Positions 56,695 through 64,000 of a stretch of 64,000 nt of DNA are shown here, piece after piece. A program made the position numbers and the translations under genes. The DNA comes from Lachnospiraceae bacterium (lineage in GTDB: Bacteria > Bacillota > Clostridia > Lachnospirales > Lachnospiraceae), in NCBI GenBank assembly GCA_024687125.1, contig JAILFA010000124.1:1-64000 (forward strand), in the 5' to 3' direction. A model generated the notes under the pieces. That model did no database searches and was not told the DNA's origin. It saw nothing but the letters and a program-made list of their open reading frames with translations. Positions within the stretch are counted from its first letter, which is position 1. Every line of letters begins with the position of its first letter.

Positions 56695-57111
56695 CTATTT
56701 ATATACAAATTCCCGCTGAACAAAGTAGCTTACAAAGAACAAAAGCGTATCAACAGGGAGCTTTACGAAAATCTCCTGCCCTCCGAAGATACCGTGGAAA
56801 AAGGTGACAAGCAGTGCACTGAGGCTCATCTGCACTGCAGCAAGAGCAGCATATTTTGACAGTGAACGCATCTTTGATGAATCAGATCTGAAGACAACCA
56901 GGTAATTCATCAGATAGTTATAAGTAGCCGAGATCACTCTCGCGGCGACTGTAGATACAGTTACATAGAGTCCGCCTTTGCGCAGAAGATCGATCTGATC
57001 AAACAGACGGCAGAAGACCCAGAACAGAAAAATATCGATGACGCAGGAGGAAAGAGAGGAAAAGGTGTACTTTATAAAAATCAGGATACGAGGGGTTCTC
57101 ATATCGGTCAT
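56695..57111 (-). CDS. GtrA-like membrane protein
   Basis: FIKYTFSSLSSCVIDIFLFWVFCRLF...ARVISATYNYLMNYLVVFRSDSSKMRSLSKYAALAAVQM; four TMs. Confidence 0.82.
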   Translation of the reverse strand: MTDMRTPRILIFIKYTFSSLSSCVIDIFLFWVFCRLFDQIDLLRKGGLYVTVSTVAARVISATYNYLMNYLVVFRSDSSKMRSLSKYAALAAVQMSLSALLVTFFHGIFGGQEIFVKLPVDTLLFFVSYFVQREFVYK

Positions 57112-58652
57112 TCGTGGACGATCACGGGCGTTCCGACAGAGAGCTTGCGGTACAGAGGCCCCGCTTCCGCATAGGGAAGATTGACGCAGCCGTGAGAACC
57201 GTTCGTCAGATAGATTTCGCCGCCGAAGCTGCCGCGCCAGGTGGCGTCATGAAGTCCGTAGGCCTTGTAAAACGCCATCCAGTAATGGACAAAGGACTGG
57301 TAGTTCTCGCCGACAAGGGTACGGTTCGGCTGCATATAGTAGATGTAATATACACCCGGCGGCGTATCATTGTGTCTCGCCTTGCAGCCGGTGACCACCT
57401 GGATCTCGGTGTCAACCTTGCCGTCCAGGACATAATAGAGTGTCTGCTTTCCGATATCGACCTCAACATAGGTGTTCCCGATATCGGTTTCACCGAGCTG
57501 CATATCGCTGTTCTTTGTCGCCGGTACATGCTCGGTGGATGCGTGCGTTCTGACAGCCTCCTTAAGCCAGGCCTTTTCCTCGGCGGCATTGATTGCATTG
57601 CCGTATGTACCGCCCGGCACTCTGATGACACGTCCGTCCACGGTCGTAAAATCGCGATCCCTGCCCAGCGTATCGTACTGCTCACAGAGTCCGTCAACAA
57701 ACGCGTCGATCTCTGATTCCTTGATGATCAGCTGTCCGTCGGCACTCTGCGCAAAACCGTTCACTTCACGCACATCGTCCGGAAGGGTTCCCTCCTCATC
57801 CCCGATCAGGAACAGGGAATCCTCGTCCAGAGCTGTGCTCTTATCCGCCGCTGCCCTGCCGGTTCCCCTGACTGTGGAAACATTTGCGCTGCGGATACTT
57901 TTCAGTTCATCCGCCGTCAAAAGCCAGTCATCGGTCACAGCAGCATCCAGTCTGATCTTCTCGTCACCGATCACATAAGTAAGCGCCGGGAGACGGGTCT
58001 TTTCGATGGCACTCCATGTCTTCTCGAGAGAATCCGTCCTATCGGTGATCTCCAGTGCGCGGTAGCATTCCGTGGTATCCAAATTGACAAGTGCCTCACC
58101 TGCTGTGATCTGTTCGGAAGCGTATTTGAGCATGCCGCTCTTGTCCGGGATCTCCGCAGTCTGCAGGATCAGCTGATAGCCGCTGCTTGTCTTTTCGATG
58201 CGGGTATCCTCTTCGAAATCTTCGGAAAAGATCTCCCACTCGTCCATAGCCTTTTCCAGCGCAGTCAGGTTAAAGGATCTGTCCGGTCTGGCCTCAAGAT
58301 GCACGCCGCCTGAAAGCCCCTGAAACCATGTCAGGGGATTCTGGTGATTCAGAAGATCCTTGACAGCGACACGGTAGCTGCTGTAGAAATGCAGAGACTC
58401 GGTAGGGATCACGAGGCTCCGCCCCTCCCGGTCTTTCAGGACGATCACCTCAGGAAGTCCTTCATCCGGCTGAGAACCGTCAAGGAGCCTGGAAACTTCT
58501 TCCGCTGTCAGTCCGGTCGCGTAGATATCGTTCACCCACACGCCGAGACCGAAACGTCCGCTGTATAGATTTGTCAGAAGCAGGTAGAAAAACGCACAGA
58601 GGGAAATGAGCACTCCCAGCGCGATCCCCGCGATCCTGAGCGGTTTCTTCAT
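57108..58652 (-). CDS. L,D-transpeptidase (YkuD) with PG_binding_4-like region
   Basis: [64 protein letters not shown] catalytic motif; N-terminal TM. Confidence 0.9.
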   Translation of the reverse strand: MKKPLRIAGIALGVLISLCAFFYLLLTNLYSGRFGLGVWVNDIYATGLTAEEVSRLLDGSQPDEGLPEVIVLKDREGRSLVIPTESLHFYSSYRVAVKDLLNHQNPLTWFQGLSGGVHLEARPDRSFNLTALEKAMDEWEIFSEDFEEDTRIEKTSSGYQLILQTAEIPDKSGMLKYASEQITAGEALVNLDTTECYRALEITDRTDSLEKTWSAIEKTRLPALTYVIGDEKIRLDAAVTDDWLLTADELKSIRSANVSTVRGTGRAAADKSTALDEDSLFLIGDEEGTLPDDVREVNGFAQSADGQLIIKESEIDAFVDGLCEQYDTLGRDRDFTTVDGRVIRVPGGTYGNAINAAEEKAWLKEAVRTHASTEHVPATKNSDMQLGETDIGNTYVEVDIGKQTLYYVLDGKVDTEIQVVTGCKARHNDTPPGVYYIYYMQPNRTLVGENYQSFVHYWMAFYKAYGLHDATWRGSFGGEIYLTNGSHGCVNLPYAEAGPLYRKLSVGTPVIVHE

Positions 58653-60337
58653 CCGTTCGTTTCCTTTTTCAGATCCTCCGCGTCAAAAGCCTCACTGATC
58701 GGTTTGCCTGCAGGCACCATCGGAAATACCATGTCATCCTTGTCGATCACACAGTCGATCAGGACCGGTCCCTTTTCCGCGAGTGCTTTCCTGAGTGCCG
58801 GTTCCAGTTCCTCTTTCTTTGTCACGCGGATCGCCATGCAGCCCAGTCCCTCTGCGACCTTGCAGTAATCCACCTTGTCCGCCAGGACCGTCTGAGAATA
58901 ATGCTTTTTATAGAACAGATTCTGCCACTGCCGTACCATGCCGAGAACCTGGTTGTTGATCACGATCTCGATCACCGGCAGCTGATAGCGCGACGCGGTC
59001 GCAAGCTCATTCATATTCATACGGAAGCATCCGTCACCGGCGATATTGACCACCGTGCGCCCCGGATTGCCGACCTGTGCGCCGATGGCAGCGCCGAGAC
59101 CGTAACCCATGGTTCCGAGCCCGCCTGAAGTCAGGAAGGTTCTGGGCATGGTGTAGCGATAGTACTGTGCCGCCCACATCTGATGCTGTCCCACATCCGT
59201 GGAGATGATCGTATCCTGAGGAACGACCTTCTGCAGGGTCTCCACGATATACGGGCAGCTCAGTCCGCTTCTGTCATAGGAAAGCGGGTACTTGCGGAGG
59301 TTCTCCTCCACAGTGGCCACCCACTCCGCGTGATCCAGTTTTTCAAGCCGCTCGTTCAGTTCGGTGAGAACTTCTTTGAGGTCTCCTACGATACTGAAAT
59401 CCGTGCGGATATTCTTATTGATCTCCGCCGCGTCAATATCGATCTGCAGGATCTTCGCGTGCCTTGCGAATGTCTTGGGATTTCCGATCACACGGTCCGA
59501 AAACCGGGCGCCGAGCGCGATGAGCAGATCACATTCGCTGACTCCGAAATTGGAGGTCTTGGTGCCATGCATTCCGATCATCCCCGTATAAAGAGGGTGC
59601 GTTCCAGGAAATGCCCCCTTGCCCATCAGGCTGTCACAGACGGGCGCATCGATCTTTTCCGCGAATTCGACAAGTTCCCGCGAAGCACCGCTGATCACCG
59701 CCCCGCCGCCGACATAGAGATAGGGCTTTTTCGCCGCTTTGATCATTGCGAGTGCCTTGTCGATATCATCTCTGTCCCAGCTTCTTTTCGGCGCGGCTGC
59801 ATCTGCCGCGGTCATCGGCTCATATTCGCAGATCGCCGCGGTGACATCCTTGGTGATATCCACAAGGACCGGACCGGGACGTCCGCTTCTCGCAATGGCA
59901 AAAGCCTTGCGGATCGTCTGCGCCAGTGTTTTGATATCCTTGACGATATAGCCGTGCTTGGTGATCGGCATGGTGATGCCGGCGATATCCGCCTCCTGGA
60001 AACTGTCTTTTCCGAGGAGAGGGAGCGTCACATTGCAGGTGATCGCGACCATCGGAACAGAATCCATATAGGCGGTTGCGATACCGGTCACGAGATTGGT
60101 GGATCCGGGCCCGCTCGTCGCGAAGCACACGCCGACCCTGCCTGTGGCACGCGCATATCCGTCGGCAGCATGAGCAGCACCCTGTTCATGGGAGGTCAGG
60201 ATATGGGTAAAGTATTCACTCTGTTTGTAGAGTTCGTCATAGATGTTGAGGATCGCGCCGCCCGGATAGCCGAAAATGGTATCCACTCCCTGCTCCTTAA
60301 GACATTCCAGTACGATCTGTGAGCCGTTCAGTTTCAT
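58649..60337 (-). CDS. ilvB: Acetolactate synthase large subunit
   Basis: [68 protein letters not shown]; ThDP motif [29 protein letters not shown]. Confidence 0.95.
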   Translation of the reverse strand: MKLNGSQIVLECLKEQGVDTIFGYPGGAILNIYDELYKQSEYFTHILTSHEQGAAHAADGYARATGRVGVCFATSGPGSTNLVTGIATAYMDSVPMVAITCNVTLPLLGKDSFQEADIAGITMPITKHGYIVKDIKTLAQTIRKAFAIARSGRPGPVLVDITKDVTAAICEYEPMTAADAAAPKRSWDRDDIDKALAMIKAAKKPYLYVGGGAVISGASRELVEFAEKIDAPVCDSLMGKGAFPGTHPLYTGMIGMHGTKTSNFGVSECDLLIALGARFSDRVIGNPKTFARHAKILQIDIDAAEINKNIRTDFSIVGDLKEVLTELNERLEKLDHAEWVATVEENLRKYPLSYDRSGLSCPYIVETLQKVVPQDTIISTDVGQHQMWAAQYYRYTMPRTFLTSGGLGTMGYGLGAAIGAQVGNPGRTVVNIAGDGCFRMNMNELATASRYQLPVIEIVINNQVLGMVRQWQNLFYKKHYSQTVLADKVDYCKVAEGLGCMAIRVTKKEELEPALRKALAEKGPVLIDCVIDKDDMVFPMVPAGKPISEAFDAEDLKKETNG

Positions 60338-60352
60338 GTTTTTTACCTGCTT

Positions 60353-62017
60353 TTATCTGTTTTCCAGGATCGCGCCGCGGTTGCCGCTCGTGACCATGCT
60401 CGCATAGCGTGCGAGATAACCGGTCGTCACCCTGGGCTCTCGGGGCTGCCATTTTGCCTTACGCGCAGCCAGTTCTTCATCGCTGACTTTGAGTTCCAGC
60501 TTAAGCTCGGGAATATTGACGGAGATGATGTCACCCTCCTCAACAAAAGCGATCGGACCGCCGACAGCCGCCTCCGGAGAGACATGGCCGATGGACGCTC
60601 CGCGGCTCGCGCCGGAAAAACGTCCGTCCGTGATGAGCGCGACCGTAGAACCGAGCCCCATACCGGCGATGGCAGAGGTCGGATTGAGCATCTCCCGCAT
60701 TCCGGGGCCGCCCTTGGGGCCCTCATAGCGGATGACAACGACATCACCTGCGACGATCTTGCCGCCCTTGATCGCGGCGATCGCATCCTCTTCACAGTCA
60801 AATACGCGGGCGGGACCTTCATGGACCATCATCTCGGGAACAACCGCGCTTCGTTTGACAACGCTGCCGTCCGGAGCGAGATTGCCCTTAAGCACCGCAA
60901 GTCCGCCGGTCTTGGAATAAGGATTATCAAGCGGCCGGATCACTTCCGGATCGCGGTTGACCGCGCCTTTGATATTCTCTCCGATGGTCTTTCCGGTCAC
61001 TGTCATGCAGTCGAGGTTCAGAAGACCCGCTTCCGCCAGCTCATTCATCACGGCATAGACGCCGCCCGCTTCGTTGAGATCCTCCATATAGGTGGGACCG
61101 GCGGGTGCCAGATGGCAGAGGTTCGGTGTCTTTTCACTTATCGGGTTGGCAAAGCTGATGTCAAAGTCAAATCCGATCTCATGAGCGATGGCAGGCAGAT
61201 GCAGCATGGAATTGGTGGAGCATCCGAGCGCCATGTCCACAGTCAGCGCGTTCAGGATCGCGTCCCTGGTCATGATATCCCGGGGACGGATATTCTTTTT
61301 TACAAGTTCCATGACAGCCATACCGGCGTGCTTGGCAAGCTTCAGGCGCTCCGAATAGACAGCGGGGATCGTCCCGTTGCCGCGAAGGCCCATGCCGAGC
61401 GCTTCGGTCAGACAGTTCATCGAATTGGCGGTATACATCCCTGAGCAGGATCCGCAGGTCGGGCAGACCTTTTCTTCGAATTCCAGAACCTCTTCATCGC
61501 TCATTGTCCCTGCCGCATGGGAACCTACCGCCTCGAACATCGAGGAAAGGCTGCGTTTTTTGCCGCCCACATGCCCGGCCAGCATCGGACCGCCGGAGAC
61601 AAATACCGTGGGAATATTGACACGTGCCGCCGCCATCAGGAGACCCGGAACATTCTTATCGCAGTTCGGCACCATGACCAGGGCGTCAAACTGGTGGGCG
61701 ATCGCCATACATTCGGTGGAATCGGCGATCAGGTCCCTTGTGACCAGCGAATACTTCATGCCGATATGCCCCATGGCGATACCGTCGCAGACAGCGATCG
61801 CCGGAAAAACGACCGGCACGCCGCCCGCTTCCGCGACTCCCAGTTTCACCGCCTCCACGATCTTGTCCAGGTTCATATGTCCCGGTACGATCTCATTATA
61901 GGAACTGACGATGCCGACCATGGGCTTTTTCACTTCCTCAGCCGTAAACCCGAGCGCATTGAGAAGGCTTCTGGCCGGTGCCTGCTGCATCCCGCATTTC
62001 ATATTGTCACTGATCAT
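60353..62017 (-). CDS. ilvD: Dihydroxy-acid dehydratase
   Basis: [91 protein letters not shown]. Confidence 0.97.
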   Translation of the reverse strand: MISDNMKCGMQQAPARSLLNALGFTAEEVKKPMVGIVSSYNEIVPGHMNLDKIVEAVKLGVAEAGGVPVVFPAIAVCDGIAMGHIGMKYSLVTRDLIADSTECMAIAHQFDALVMVPNCDKNVPGLLMAAARVNIPTVFVSGGPMLAGHVGGKKRSLSSMFEAVGSHAAGTMSDEEVLEFEEKVCPTCGSCSGMYTANSMNCLTEALGMGLRGNGTIPAVYSERLKLAKHAGMAVMELVKKNIRPRDIMTRDAILNALTVDMALGCSTNSMLHLPAIAHEIGFDFDISFANPISEKTPNLCHLAPAGPTYMEDLNEAGGVYAVMNELAEAGLLNLDCMTVTGKTIGENIKGAVNRDPEVIRPLDNPYSKTGGLAVLKGNLAPDGSVVKRSAVVPEMMVHEGPARVFDCEEDAIAAIKGGKIVAGDVVVIRYEGPKGGPGMREMLNPTSAIAGMGLGSTVALITDGRFSGASRGASIGHVSPEAAVGGPIAFVEEGDIISVNIPELKLELKVSDEELAARKAKWQPREPRVTTGYLARYASMVTSGNRGAILENR

Positions 62018-62029
62018 GACGTTTCTCCT

Positions 62030-63136
62030 TTACTTTATCCTGGCTGCGATCTCCGAGCCCATCTCTGCTGTGCCGACTCTGCGGATCGATGACAGATCCA
62101 CGTCCGCCGGCATGATATCGCCGGTCCGGATCCCGTCGGCAAGAACCTGTCTGACGGCCTCTTCCACTGCATCCGCCTCACGGTCGAGATCAAAACTGTA
62201 CCGGAGCATCATGGCAGCGGAAAGGATCGTCGCGATGGGATTGGCGATCCCCTTGCCAGCGATGTCCGGTGCCGATCCGCCGCTGGGCTCATAGAGTCCG
62301 AACTTCGTTTCATTGAGGGAGGCACTGGAAAGCATTCCTAGCGAACCCGCGATCATACTGGCTTCATCGGACAGGATATCACCGAACATATTCTCTGTGA
62401 GAACAACATCGAACTGTCCGGGGTTCTGCACGAGCTGCATGGCGCAGCTGTCGACCAGCTGATGCTTCAGCGTCACATCAGGATAGTCCTTTGCGACCTC
62501 CTCAACAGTCTTCCTCCACAATCTGGAGGAATCCAGAACATTTGCCTTGTCTACGCTGGTGACCAGTTTTCTGCGCTTTCTTGCGATATCAAAAGCGCGG
62601 ATCGCCACACGCCGGATCTCCGCCTCGCTGTAGACAAGGGTATCGGTAGCCACCAGCTGACCGCCCTCTTCTCTGGTGCTGCGGGGGCCGAAATAGAGAC
62701 CGCCCGTCAGTTCACGGACGATCACCATATCAAATCCGTCTTTCACGATATCCGGACGCAGCGGACAGGCCTGTGCAAGTTCCGGATACAGATAGGCGGG
62801 CCTCAGATTGGCGAAGAGCCCGAGTGCCTTGCGGATCCCGAGAAGTCCGGCCTCCGGGCGTTTCTCAGGCGGCAGTTTATACCAGGGACTGGTCGTGGTG
62901 TCTCCTCCGATGGAGCCCATCAGGACAGCATCCGCTGCCTTGCACGCATCGATCGTCTCCTGTGTAAGAGGTTCCCCGTATGCATCGATAGAACAGCCGC
63001 CCATCAGGACGTCTGTAAAGCTGATCTCATGACCGTAATGGGAAGCTGCCGCTTCCAGGACCTTTTTGGCCTCCGCTACGATCTCCGGTCCGATCCCGTC
63101 ACCGGGGATGCTGACTATATTCATCTTCATATGCAC
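62030..63136 (-). CDS. leuB: 3-isopropylmalate dehydrogenase
   Basis: [71 protein letters not shown]. Confidence 0.96.
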   Translation of the reverse strand: MHMKMNIVSIPGDGIGPEIVAEAKKVLEAAASHYGHEISFTDVLMGGCSIDAYGEPLTQETIDACKAADAVLMGSIGGDTTTSPWYKLPPEKRPEAGLLGIRKALGLFANLRPAYLYPELAQACPLRPDIVKDGFDMVIVRELTGGLYFGPRSTREEGGQLVATDTLVYSEAEIRRVAIRAFDIARKRRKLVTSVDKANVLDSSRLWRKTVEEVAKDYPDVTLKHQLVDSCAMQLVQNPGQFDVVLTENMFGDILSDEASMIAGSLGMLSSASLNETKFGLYEPSGGSAPDIAGKGIANPIATILSAAMMLRYSFDLDREADAVEEAVRQVLADGIRTGDIMPADVDLSSIRRVGTAEMGSEIAARIK

Positions 63137-63151
63137 TGCACCTTTTCCGGA

Positions 63152-63571
63152 TCAATCCTTTTTCCTGCCGAAACCGCCGAACAGCTTTTTGCCGCCCTCT
63201 TCCGCCGGAGCCGTTTCCGTCTTGGGCTGCTGAATGGCACTCTCGGGTTTTTCTACTTCCACGATAGCTTCCTTGATCATGGGGATCCTGCAGTTCTTAT
63301 TGTTTCCGAATTCCACGATCACCATATCATCAGCGACATCGATGACCGTTCCGATAAATCCGCCGGTCGTCCGAACGCTGTCACCCACCGCGAGTGCGGA
63401 AAGAAGCGCTGCCTTCTGCTTCTGCTCCTTGCGCTGCGGCCGGATCATAATAAAATACAGGAAGCCGAAAATGACTACCATGTAGACGATCAGCATGATC
63501 ATCGAGCCGCCGCCCGACTGCCCTGCATTGGCGGCATCAGCCAGAATGACAAGATCCTTGAATACTCCCAT
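63152..63571 (-). CDS. yajC: Preprotein translocase subunit YajC
   Basis: VYMVVIFGFLYFIMIRPQRKEQKQKAALLSALAVGDSVRTTGGFIGTVIDVADDMVIVEFG. Confidence 0.93.
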   Translation of the reverse strand: MGVFKDLVILADAANAGQSGGGSMIMLIVYMVVIFGFLYFIMIRPQRKEQKQKAALLSALAVGDSVRTTGGFIGTVIDVADDMVIVEFGNNKNCRIPMIKEAIVEVEKPESAIQQPKTETAPAEEGGKKLFGGFGRKKD

Positions 63572-63697
63572 AGTTGTTCTCTCCTTGTTTAAACGATTTT
63601 TTACAGCAAACATAACTGCGGCTGTGCAACTTTGCAAAAATCACCGCAGAAATCAAGTAATTATACACGATTTTAAGGAAGGAAGCAAGAAAAACCC

Positions 63698-64000
63698 TTA
63701 TTTTTCCTCTTTCATCTCATCGATCCTGGTTTTATACCAGGTGCTGTAGCAGCCCTGTTCGATCGCCTGTCTGATATCAGCCATCAGATGGTTGTAAAAC
63801 CAGAGATTGTGAAGAACGCAGAGGCGCAGACCGAGAACCTCGCCGGACTTGAGAAGATGCCGGATATAGGCGCGCGAATACCTGGAGCAGGCAGGGCAGC
63901 CGCACCCTTCCTCGATCGGGCGTTTATCGAGTTCAAACCTTGCGTTCAGCAGGTTCAGATGTCCGCGGGACGTGTAGACATGCCCGTGACGTCCGTTCCG
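63698..64000 (-). CDS. tgt: tRNA-guanine transglycosylase, C-terminal part (5' end beyond window)
   Basis: Minus-strand translation ...GRHGHVYTSRGHLNLLNARFELDKRPIEEGCGCPACSRYSRAYIRHLLKSGEVLGLRLCVLHNLWFYNHLMADIRQAIEQGCYSTWYKTRIDEMKEEK*, open to the right edge; includes the Cys zinc site. Not in the ORF track. Confidence 0.95.
   Translation of the reverse strand, partial: RNGRHGHVYTSRGHLNLLNARFELDKRPIEEGCGCPACSRYSRAYIRHLLKSGEVLGLRLCVLHNLWFYNHLMADIRQAIEQGCYSTWYKTRIDEMKEEK

Noticed and set aside
1-64000. Prophage, IS element or integrative element
   Set aside because: No transposase, integrase, phage structural or conjugation genes were recognised among the ORFs.

Overview
The window looks like a chromosomal segment from a GC-moderate Clostridia, probably Lachnospiraceae-type. 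Nearly all genes are on the minus strand. From left to right it carries: (i) an acidic Pro-Glu-rich repeat protein that runs off the left edge and is missing from the ORF track, next to cheV; (ii) a dense signalling block with hybrid histidine kinases, Cache-GGDEF proteins, an output-less Cache protein, an orphan HAMP kinase and an EF-G paralogue; (iii) metY-type, tyrA-aroA, a SPOR protein, ugd, a tandem hairpin repeat, queA and an M18 peptidase; (iv) a second signalling operon (HD-GYP / beta-propeller hybrid kinase / response regulator / HD-GYP); (v) pheST placed behind a MotA/MotB-like (ZorAB-like) pair and a probable 6S RNA; (vi) an RlmI-like methyltransferase, a HAD hydrolase, a phosphatase-like protein, two unknown genes with matching sigma-28-like promoters and a shared leader element, and tRNA-Thr(CGT); (vii) a branching-enzyme homologue with substituted catalytic residues and a lysine/alanine-rich tail, DUF1015, serA and serC with a 59-bp palindrome; (viii) gtrA, an L,D-transpeptidase, ilvB, ilvD, leuB, yajC and a partial tgt. 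The strongest candidates for undescribed biology are the repeated DDIAALFA-motif protein beside CheV, the pseudo-branching enzyme, the paired sigma-28-like leader genes, and the ZorAB-like motor pair without Zorya effectors. All calls come from reading the sequence; no database search was run.
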